In this document: positions 1 through 6,130 of the stretch, piece after piece
How positions within the stretch are numbered: position 1 is the stretch's first letter
Layout of the letters: the number at the start of each line of letters is the position of its first letter
NCBI GenBank assembly: GCA_046714175.1
Contig: JBKKBI010000009.1
Location: forward strand, 1 to 10,364
Direction: 5' to 3'
From: UBA11373 sp046714175
Lineage (GTDB): Bacteria > Actinomycetota > Acidimicrobiia > Spongiisociales > UBA11373
DNA length: 10,364 nucleotides
Notes under the pieces: generated by a model
The model's input: only the letters and a program-made list of their open reading frames with translations
Told to the model about the DNA's origin: nothing
Databases searched by the model: none
Program-made: the position numbers and the translations under genes

Positions 1-954
1 CGGTCGGTGCGGGTCTCCAGCCCCGACAAGATCCTCTTCCCCGAGCAGGGTTGGACCAAGCTCGATGTGGTGGAGCACTATCTCCTCTGTGCGCAAGGCG
101 CGGTGCGAGGGGTATGGCATCGCCCGACTTCGCTGAAACGCTGGCCCGGCGGCATCACCGAGGACTTCTTCTTCACCAAGCGGGCGCCGGGGACCATGTC
201 CCACACCCACGCCGTGGAGTTTCCTTCGGCGCGTCCCGGAAACATGCCCTATGTCGAGGATGTCGCCGACATTGTGGAGCAGGTGCAACTCGGTGTGGTC
301 GATCTCAATCCGTGGAACGCGCGCATCGACGATCTCGACCACCCCGACGAATTGCGTATCGATCTCGATCCCACCGAGGGGTTCACCTTCGACCACTGTC
401 GCGAAGTGGCGGCTGCGACCGATGTCCTCCTCACCGAGAAGGGGCTGGTGGGGTGGCCGAAGACCTCGGGGTCGCGCGGGATCCATATCTACGTGCGGCT
501 TCAGACCCGATGGGACTACTTCGAGGTGCGTCGCGCCGGCCTCGCACTGGCGCGCGAGTTGGAGCGTCGGACCGAACTTGCCACCACCGCGTGGTGGAAG
601 GAGGAGCGCAGCGGGGTGTTCATCGACTTCAACCAGAACGCCCGCGACAAGACGATCGCCGCGGCGTACTCGGTGCGGCAGACCGGGCTCGTCTCCACGC
701 CTTTCCTATGGAGCGAGGTGGAGGACATCCAGCCGAGGGAGATGACCCTGGTCGGTTTTCGGGAGCGGTGGAGCGCGGTCGGAGACCTCACCGCCGGTAT
801 CGATGACGACCCTGGTGATCTGACCCCGATTCTCGACATGGTGCTGGCCGACGAGGCCAACGGGATCGGCGACGCCCCGTGGCCGCCGCACTACAAGAAG
901 ATGCCTGGCGAGCCGCCGCGCGTGCAGCCCAGCAAGAGGAAGATGACCGACTGA
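1..954 (+). CDS. ligD: LigD-type NHEJ DNA polymerase/primase domain protein (5' end probably outside the window)
   Basis: This is an archaeo-eukaryotic primase-like polymerase domain of the LigD family. In bacterial non-homologous end joining such domains add nucleotides at DNA ends, with Ku and an ATP-dependent ligase. Counting from the GTG at base 7, the metal-binding pair is in RIDLDP (D119, D121), the SGSRGIH segment carries H160, and the third acidic residue is D207 in FIDFNQN. All expected catalytic residues are therefore present. The opening segment VSSPDKILFPEQGWTK is the usual start of the domain fold. The frame is open to base 1 and family members normally have about ten more residues before it, so the true start is probably upstream. 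The protein ends right after the polymerase domain with a basic tail. It is either a stand-alone polymerase or the C-terminal part of a nuclease-ligase-polymerase fusion, which the window cannot decide. It ends 10 bases from a convergent gene. Family assignment is firm; domain organisation is open. Confidence 0.9.
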   Translation, partial: RSVRVSSPDKILFPEQGWTKLDVVEHYLLCAQGAVRGVWHRPTSLKRWPGGITEDFFFTKRAPGTMSHTHAVEFPSARPGNMPYVEDVADIVEQVQLGVVDLNPWNARIDDLDHPDELRIDLDPTEGFTFDHCREVAAATDVLLTEKGLVGWPKTSGSRGIHIYVRLQTRWDYFEVRRAGLALARELERRTELATTAWWKEERSGVFIDFNQNARDKTIAAAYSVRQTGLVSTPFLWSEVEDIQPREMTLVGFRERWSAVGDLTAGIDDDPGDLTPILDMVLADEANGIGDAPWPPHYKKMPGEPPRVQPSKRKMTD

Positions 955-968
955 CCCAGCCGGGTCAG
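951..968. repeat. Palindrome holding both convergent stop codons
   Basis: A perfect 7-base inverted repeat, CTGACCC / GGGTCAG, is separated by four bases (AGCC). Its left arm contains the TGA of the ligD-type gene (952-954). Its right arm contains, on the minus strand, the TGA of the PhyH-cupin gene (965-967). It could form a small hairpin in both transcripts. No T-run follows on either strand, so I do not call it a standard intrinsic terminator. Confidence 0.6.
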
Positions 969-2611
969 CGCCAGGGCGAGAACCCGCCAAGCCCTCGGAG
1001 CAACACCCGCTTGGTGCGAGGGAACCGACTGGTCAGCCGCCCCCCCCAGTTCCAGAGCCTGACCCGGAAGGGCGGAGTGGGAGTCGGAAAAGCAACCTCG
1101 CTGGTGGCCTCCACGCCCTCGAGATGACCCGCTTCGACCCCCAGCGGCTCGGGAGCGTTGCCGTGGAACTCAACCACCAGGTAGCGGGCCGGATCGGGGC
1201 CGGAGTTGCGGATGCCGTGAGGCACCCCTCCCGCTACAAAGCACAGTGCCGGCGCCACCAGGGTGGTGCCGAGGGTGTCAACCTGGCCTTCGAGAAGCAC
1301 AAGGCCCACATCGTGCGCATCGACGTGCGGCTCGTAACCGGCCCCAGGGTCAAGCTCACTCCTGTGGGCGTGAAGTGTGAGTAGGAAGTCGGTGCCGCCC
1401 TCGAACACAGGAACCGCTCGGAACCCCTCGTCGCCGACCCCCGTCGGCCGAGCGGGATAGTGGACACTGGCCTCGAGTCGCGGCGTGGAGAGCCGACGAG
1501 AGCCGGTCCACTTGAACATCAGGTAGTGCGCGGTTGAACCGCCAACGGCCGAAATCGTATGGGCACGCCCGCTCGGGTAATAGGCGACAGTATCCGGTGT
1601 CGCCCTGCGGGTGGATCTCCCGCGGTCATCGTCGTAGGTCAGCTCCGCCTCGCCGCCCAACATGATCAGCACCTCCTCCTCGGCGTGGGTGTGCGGAGCG
1701 TGTGGAGACCGCCCAGTGGCCAGCGTCGAGACATGGCAGGTGAGCGTGGCGATGTTGCCGGTTTGGCCCCGGAACAGATGATTCGGTCGGAACCCCGAGG
1801 CGATGTCGGGATCGAGTCGCGGGAGGGGTCCCGTCCACGCCGAGATTGGCGCCTCAGCACCAACGACCGGTGGCACCGGAACCAAGTCGTTCGTCGCCAT
1901 GTCGGCCTCACCGGCGACCACGAGGCACGGCGGCCGAGGAGCATCGTGGAGACTAAATGGCCACTCCAGACTCGACAGATCAGGAATCCTGATCGGGGTC
2001 GTTGCCGCGGCGTATTGCAGAAGCAATGCCCGCCGTGTCGAGGTCGTGACGTTGTGCGACCCGTGCCAGAGATGGCCATCGAACCAGATCGCCTCTCCAT
2101 CACTGATGTCGAGCGTCACCACCGCGGCGCTGGGATCCCACTCACCAGCCCACTCGAGAATCTCCTCCTCGCCGTACTCGCCGCGGCGTCGACCGTGATT
2201 CAACGCGACCTGCTGGATCGGGACCCCGAAGCGATGGGAGCGCGCTACAAGCCGAAGCGACGACTCCCGGGAGGTCCCTTCGAGTCCGATCCACACTGAG
2301 ACGCTGCGTGAGACCGGGTCAGCCGTCTCGATGTCCACGTGGTGGAGATGGATGTGCCCCGGAGGGCTGATCACCTGGCTCGCACCCCACAAGACCACGT
2401 TGGAGCCGAGCACGTCTAGGACCGGAGCGAGTATCGAGCGGCGTATCGAGAGATCGCGCAGCAACCGCCACGCCGCGGCGCCGCCTTTTGACCAGAGGAG
2501 AGGACCAGGATGGGAGGTGTCGAAAGCGGCACCGATGAGGTGTGCTTCCGCTGCGTCCATCACCCGGCCCGGTCCCGCAAAGCCCTCCCGGGAGAAGCTG
2601 GCGGTGTCCAC
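965..2611 (-). CDS. PhyH-like Fe(II)/2-oxoglutarate dioxygenase fused to two cupin domains
   Basis: A 548-residue protein with three recognisable domains. Residues about 1-215 look like phytanoyl-CoA dioxygenase (PhyH): FSREGF at the N-terminus, a metal motif H91-x-D93, a distal H183 in WHGSHN, and R194 eleven residues later. The last two match the spacing of the iron ligand and 2-oxoglutarate-binding Arg in human PHYH (H264, R275). Residues about 273-353 form a cupin with H307, H309, E313 and H351 as likely metal ligands. Residues about 397-485 form a second cupin with a weaker motif (H429, D431, H465). The last 63 residues match nothing I know. The start is GTG at 2611; an in-frame TAG (2621-2623) excludes anything longer, and the PhyH fold already begins at residue 6. 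No Shine-Dalgarno sequence is visible. No signal peptide or membrane segment is seen, so it is probably cytoplasmic. Substrate unknown; divergence from rmlC hints at small-molecule or sugar modification, which is only inference. Confidence 0.85.
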   Translation of the reverse strand: MDTASFSREGFAGPGRVMDAAEAHLIGAAFDTSHPGPLLWSKGGAAAWRLLRDLSIRRSILAPVLDVLGSNVVLWGASQVISPPGHIHLHHVDIETADPVSRSVSVWIGLEGTSRESSLRLVARSHRFGVPIQQVALNHGRRRGEYGEEEILEWAGEWDPSAAVVTLDISDGEAIWFDGHLWHGSHNVTTSTRRALLLQYAAATTPIRIPDLSSLEWPFSLHDAPRPPCLVVAGEADMATNDLVPVPPVVGAEAPISAWTGPLPRLDPDIASGFRPNHLFRGQTGNIATLTCHVSTLATGRSPHAPHTHAEEEVLIMLGGEAELTYDDDRGRSTRRATPDTVAYYPSGRAHTISAVGGSTAHYLMFKWTGSRRLSTPRLEASVHYPARPTGVGDEGFRAVPVFEGGTDFLLTLHAHRSELDPGAGYEPHVDAHDVGLVLLEGQVDTLGTTLVAPALCFVAGGVPHGIRNSGPDPARYLVVEFHGNAPEPLGVEAGHLEGVEATSEVAFPTPTPPFRVRLWNWGGRLTSRFPRTKRVLLRGLGGFSPWR

Positions 2612-2719
2612 GACGGCAGGCTACCGGAGGGTGCCGTCAGCCGAAACCGACCGGCCCAAAGCCAGGGCCGTGCCTGCGACGATGCGGGGTAGTGTTCTGC
2701 CCCGACACTGAGAAAGCCA
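2612..2719. promoter_or_regulatory. Divergent intergenic control region between the PhyH-bicupin gene and rmlC
   Basis: This 108-base gap must hold the promoters for both divergent units. It contains several perfect inverted repeats: GACGGCA/TGCCGTC (2612-2618 and 2632-2638), CGGCCC/GGGCCG (2652-2657 and 2665-2670), CGGGG/CCCCG (2685-2689 and 2700-2704) and AGTGT/ACACT (2691-2695 and 2705-2709). The first abuts the GTG of the PhyH gene and the last ends ten bases before the TTG of rmlC. I could not identify convincing -35 and -10 boxes on either strand. The repeats could be operators, leader-RNA hairpins or chance in GC-rich DNA. Confidence 0.5.
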
Positions 2720-3274
2720 TTGCAGTTCACACCTACCGCCATCCCCGAGGTACGCGTCCTCACTCCACCCCGGTTCACCGACTCCCGCGGGTTCTTTGCT
2801 GAGACGTACCGCGCCGAGTGGTTTCCTGGCCTCGACTTCGTTCAGGACAACCACTCTTACTCGCGGGAATCCGGAACGATTCGAGGACTGCACTATCAGC
2901 TGCCTCCAGGTGATCAGGCAAAACTCGTCCGGGTCGTGCAGGGCCGCATCAACGACATCGCGGTGGACCTCAGGATGGGGTCACCCACTTACCTCCGCCA
3001 CGTCGTCGTCGAGCTGACCGCTGAGCGGGGAGAACAGCTGCTCGTTCCCTCAGGCTTCGCTCACGGCTTCGTCACCCTCGAATCCGACACCGTCGTGCTG
3101 TACAAGGTGAGCTCCTACTACTCGAGCAAGGACGAGGTAGGCATCGCCTGGGACGATCCGACGCTGGGCGTTGATTGGGGTGTTGCGAGCGACCCGGTGC
3201 TGTCAGCACGCGATCGGACCCTGCCGCGAGTGGACCCAGAGCAACCTCCGTTTCGCTTTGGGGGCGACAAGTGA
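2720..3274 (+). CDS. rmlC: dTDP-4-dehydrorhamnose 3,5-epimerase
   Basis: RmlC epimerises C3 and C5 of dTDP-4-keto-6-deoxy-glucose, the third step of dTDP-L-rhamnose synthesis. The 184-residue length is normal for the family. Signature segments are DSRGFFAETY near the N-terminus, GTIRGLHYQ with the catalytic His at H58, the cupin-strand segment PSGFAHGF with H115, and LSARDRT with D165. The H58 to D165 spacing of 107 equals that of His65 and Asp172 in the Salmonella enzyme as I recall it. The start is TTG: the in-frame TAG at 2690-2692 leaves no ATG or GTG upstream, and the QFTPTAIPEV opening fits the family N-terminus. A purine-rich GAGAAAG lies only 3 bases before the TTG, an unusually tight ribosome site. 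It is the first gene of the rml operon and overlaps rmlB by 4 bases (GTGA). Confidence 0.95.
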   Translation: MQFTPTAIPEVRVLTPPRFTDSRGFFAETYRAEWFPGLDFVQDNHSYSRESGTIRGLHYQLPPGDQAKLVRVVQGRINDIAVDLRMGSPTYLRHVVVELTAERGEQLLVPSGFAHGFVTLESDTVVLYKVSSYYSSKDEVGIAWDDPTLGVDWGVASDPVLSARDRTLPRVDPEQPPFRFGGDK

Positions 3275-4242
3275 CTCGGCGCTACCTCGTGACGGGTGGA
3301 GCAGGATTCATCGGGTCGAACTTTGTGCGCCATCTCTTCGCGTCCGAACCAACTGCGACCGTCATCAACCTCGATGCGCTCACATACGCGGGTGTGCCTG
3401 CGACCGTTACCGAACTCGACGCCGATCCTCGTCATGAGTTCGTTCACGGCGACATTCGCGATGCGGCGCTTGTCGACTCTCTCCTTCCGGGGATTGATGT
3501 GGTCGTCCATTTCGCGGCCGAAAGCCATGTCGATCGCTCCATCGCCGGACCAGCTCCCTTCCTCGAGACCAACGTCGTCGGTACCGGAGTGCTGATCGAC
3601 GCCGCACGACGCCACTCCGTCCCCCGATTTCTCCACGTTTCCACAGATGAGGTCTACGGATCGATTGCAGATGGCTTTGCCCCCGAGGACCATCCGCTCC
3701 ACCCTTCATCTCCGTACTCGGCGTCGAAAGCGGGTGCCGATCTGGTGGTGTCGTCGTACGGCGTCACCTTCGACTACCCCGCGATCATCACCCGGTGCAC
3801 CAACAACTTCGGCCCATATCAATTTCCGGAAAAGCTGGTACCCCTCTTCATCACCAACCTTTTCGATGACCGGCCGGTTCCCTTGTACGGCGACGGAAGT
3901 AACGAGCGGGACTGGTTGTACGTACTGGATCACTGCCGAGCGTTGCACATGCTGGTGGACGATGGCATAGCGGGCGAGATCTATAACATCGGGGCAGAAA
4001 ACCAGATGACCAATCTCGAGTTGACCCGGCGCATCCTTAGTGCAGTTGAACAAGACGAAGCCATGGTCGAGCGGGTCGCCGACCGGCCCGGGCACGATCT
4101 GCGTTATGCGGTCGACTCCTCCAAGATTCGCCGGCTGGGCTGGGCCCCGCAGTACGGCTTCGACGAGCACCTCCAGACGACGGTCGAGTGGTACCGGAAT
4201 CGTCGAGACTGGTGGGCACCCCTGAGGCGGACCCCGGCGTGA
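3271..4242 (+). CDS. rmlB: dTDP-glucose 4,6-dehydratase
   Basis: RmlB uses bound NAD+ to turn dTDP-glucose into dTDP-4-keto-6-deoxyglucose, the second step toward dTDP-L-rhamnose. It is an extended short-chain dehydrogenase. The N-terminal Rossmann motif is GGAGFIG (residues 9-15), followed by FAAESHVDRS, the active-site triplet T125-D126-E127 in HVSTDEVYG, and Y149-x3-K153 in SPYSASK. TRCTNNFGPYQFPEKL is the substrate-side signature. I place the start at the GTG of 3271, giving 323 residues. The open frame runs back to a GTG-independent ATG-like start near 3175, but those 32 extra residues fit no RmlB N-terminus and would overlap rmlC by 100 bases. GTG at 3271 overlaps the rmlC stop in GTGA and has a G-rich stretch just upstream. 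Translational coupling to rmlC is likely. Confidence 0.95.
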   Translation: MTRRYLVTGGAGFIGSNFVRHLFASEPTATVINLDALTYAGVPATVTELDADPRHEFVHGDIRDAALVDSLLPGIDVVVHFAAESHVDRSIAGPAPFLETNVVGTGVLIDAARRHSVPRFLHVSTDEVYGSIADGFAPEDHPLHPSSPYSASKAGADLVVSSYGVTFDYPAIITRCTNNFGPYQFPEKLVPLFITNLFDDRPVPLYGDGSNERDWLYVLDHCRALHMLVDDGIAGEIYNIGAENQMTNLELTRRILSAVEQDEAMVERVADRPGHDLRYAVDSSKIRRLGWAPQYGFDEHLQTTVEWYRNRRDWWAPLRRTPA

Positions 4243-5300
4243 AGGGACTGGTTCTCGCCGGAGGCATGGGATCGCGTCTCCGCCCCATCACGTATTCGAT
4301 GGCCAAGCAGCTCATTCCGATCGCCAACAAGCCCATCATCGAGTACGGCCTCGAGGACCTTGTCGAGGCGGGCATCACCGAGGTGGGAATCATCATCTCG
4401 CCCGAAACGGGCGGGGCGATTCGCGAGTCGGTGAGCCGATCCGCGCCGAGAATCGGATTCGAGCCCACCTTCATCGTCCAGGACTCGCCCCGCGGTCTGG
4501 CTCACGCCCTCCTCACCGGGCTCGCCTTCATCGACGGTGACGACTGCCTCATGTATCTGGGTGACAACCTGGTGAAGGGAGGTGTGGCGGACGTGGTCCG
4601 CGACTTCGAGCAGCACCGACCCAACTGTCAGATCATGCTCTCACCGGTCGACAACCCCTCGGCCTTCGGCGTGGCCGACCTGGCTCCCGATGGGTCGATC
4701 CGGCAGCTGGTGGAGAAGCCTTCGGTGCCTCCTTCGAATCTCGCACTGGTAGGCGTCTACCTCTTCGACAACACCATCGGCGAGGCGGTGCGATCCATCG
4801 AGCCCTCGGGACGAGGCGAGTACGAAATCACTGATGCCATCCAGTATCAGGTGGAGCGGGGACGAATGGTCCGAGCCTCGATTGTCAGCGGCTGGTGGAA
4901 GGACACCGGGACCCGTGAAGATCTCCTCGCCGCCCAGCACCTCGTGATCGGCGAGATGGTGGACGATGTCGCCGGCGTCGTGATCGACACCTACCTACGG
5001 GGGCCGGTGAAGGTCGGAAGAGGGTCGAAAGTTGTGGACTCACGGATCGTGGGACCGGTGGTGATCGGCGACGATGTGGAGATCGTGCGCTCGACGATCG
5101 GTCCGGAGACTTCTATCGGCAATGGGTCGAGCATTTCGGATGCCACCATCGAGTCCTCCATCGTGATGGACCGAGCCGGTGTGCATGGGTGGAAGATCCG
5201 ATCATCCCTGCTCGGACGCGGCGCGCAGCTCCACGGCGCCGCACCATCTAGCTTCGTCAGCTTGATGCTCGGCGAGCAGTCCGAGATCAGCGGCGAATGA
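4239..5300 (+). CDS. rmlA: Glucose-1-phosphate thymidylyltransferase, long form (StrD/RmlA-long type)
   Basis: RmlA joins glucose-1-phosphate and dTTP into dTDP-glucose, the entry step of the pathway. The nucleotidyltransferase domain opens with LAGGMGSRLRPIT (residues 6-18) and K23 in AKQLIPIANKP, and has the metal-binding GDN (D109) in YLGDNLV, VEKP, and WWKDTGT near residue 220. At 353 residues it exceeds the roughly 290 of classical RmlA. The extra C-terminal part (about 250-350) is rich in I/V-G-x-x hexapeptide-like units, a left-handed beta-helix as in the long, StrD-like form common in actinobacteria. The start is GTG at 4239 within the GTGA overlap with rmlB, with GAGGCGG eight bases upstream as a good ribosome site. 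A longer frame from 4188 adds 17 residues before the canonical N-terminus and is rejected. Antibiotic or secondary-metabolite use of the dTDP-sugar is possible in principle, but the complete rml set favours rhamnose. Confidence 0.94.
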   Translation: MKGLVLAGGMGSRLRPITYSMAKQLIPIANKPIIEYGLEDLVEAGITEVGIIISPETGGAIRESVSRSAPRIGFEPTFIVQDSPRGLAHALLTGLAFIDGDDCLMYLGDNLVKGGVADVVRDFEQHRPNCQIMLSPVDNPSAFGVADLAPDGSIRQLVEKPSVPPSNLALVGVYLFDNTIGEAVRSIEPSGRGEYEITDAIQYQVERGRMVRASIVSGWWKDTGTREDLLAAQHLVIGEMVDDVAGVVIDTYLRGPVKVGRGSKVVDSRIVGPVVIGDDVEIVRSTIGPETSIGNGSSISDATIESSIVMDRAGVHGWKIRSSLLGRGAQLHGAAPSSFVSLMLGEQSEISGE

Positions 5301-6130
5301 CCCTGATCCTCGGAGGAGGCGGCCAGCTCGCCACGGCTTTCCGCGGCCTCCTCCCGGATGCCCAGGTGCCGAAACGATCGGAACTGGACCTCACCGACCT
5401 TGTCGAGCTGCCGCGTCGCATCTCCACGGCCCAACCCTCACTGGTCATCAACTGCGCGGCCTACACCGCAGTGGACCGCGCCGAAGAAGAACCCGAACTT
5501 GCCCACCTGGTGAACGCCACGGCTGTTGGCGTGCTGGCGAGCTGCTGTGCGGACATGCGAGTGCCCTTCGTGACATTCTCGACCGACTATGTGTTCGACG
5601 GCGCGGCCTCCCACCCGTATGTGGAGTCGTCGCTGCCCAATCCGCTCAGCGTGTACGGTGAGTCCAAGGCGGCTGGAGAGCATGCCGCCCTGGCGGCCAA
5701 CCCTGAGTCCCTGGTCATCCGCACCTCCTGGCTCTTCTCAGCGACCCACCGCAACTTCGTCACTTCGATCGTGGATCGAGCCCGCCGCGGCTCGGTACGG
5801 GTGGTGGCGGACCAGTCCGGGTGCCCGACGTACGCCCCGGACCTCGCCGCGGCGACCCTGGATGCGGTCGCCGGTGGCGCAAGCGGGCTGCTGCATCTCA
5901 CCAACACCGGCGCCACGACCTGGTTCGGCCTGGCCACCGAGGCGTGTGCCGCGGCCGGCGTCGATCCTGCGGCGGTGAGGGCCGTCACCTCCGATGAGTA
6001 CCCGACCCGGGCCCGTCGTCCCCGGTACTCGGTCCTTGGATCGGAGCGAGCCGCATCCCTCGGCCTAGACCCGATGCGGCCGTGGCAGGAGGCGGTGCAG
6101 GTGGCGCTCACGGGGTCCCACCCCTCCTGA
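5297..6130 (+). CDS. rmlD: dTDP-4-dehydrorhamnose reductase
   Basis: RmlD reduces dTDP-4-keto-L-rhamnose with NAD(P)H to give dTDP-L-rhamnose, the last pathway step. The 277-residue protein is a short-chain dehydrogenase relative. It has a glycine-rich nucleotide loop (GGGGQLA, residues 6-12), NCAAYTAVDRAE, the STDYVFDG motif (residues 95-102), and Y120-x3-K124 in VYGESKAAGE, followed by VIRTSWLF. All of these match RmlD, and the length is only slightly short for the family. ATG at 5297 overlaps the rmlA stop in ATGA, the third 4-base overlap in the operon. It is the only rml gene here with an ATG start. Its last seven codons overlap the 3' end of the convergent flippase gene. Confidence 0.94.
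   Translation: MTLILGGGGQLATAFRGLLPDAQVPKRSELDLTDLVELPRRISTAQPSLVINCAAYTAVDRAEEEPELAHLVNATAVGVLASCCADMRVPFVTFSTDYVFDGAASHPYVESSLPNPLSVYGESKAAGEHAALAANPESLVIRTSWLFSATHRNFVTSIVDRARRGSVRVVADQSGCPTYAPDLAAATLDAVAGGASGLLHLTNTGATTWFGLATEACAAAGVDPAAVRAVTSDEYPTRARRPRYSVLGSERAASLGLDPMRPWQEAVQVALTGSHPS

Noticed and set aside
1559..2299. Long plus-strand open frame of 246 codons opposite the PhyH-bicupin gene
   Set aside because: Its translation is Arg/Pro-rich with no domain motif, and it lies wholly antisense to a gene with clear PhyH and cupin signatures. Long shadow frames are expected in GC-rich DNA.
2667..2695. Candidate promoter for rmlC with TAGTGT as a -10 box
   Set aside because: There is no acceptable -35 box at 16-18 bases upstream, and TAGTGT overlaps an inverted repeat that explains it equally well.
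2685..2709. H-type pseudoknot from the two interleaved stems upstream of rmlC
   Set aside because: The last two arms are directly adjacent, leaving no loop to cross the first stem, so both full stems are sterically unlikely together. Alternative hairpins are the better reading.
3175..3270. Longer N-terminus for rmlB
   Set aside because: The extra 32 residues have no counterpart in RmlB and lie inside rmlC. GTG at 3271 gives the family N-terminus TRRYLVTGGAGFIG.
4188..4238. Longer N-terminus for rmlA
   Set aside because: The 17 extra residues overlap the rmlB coding end and precede the canonical KGLVLAGG start. GTG at 4239 has a good ribosome site.
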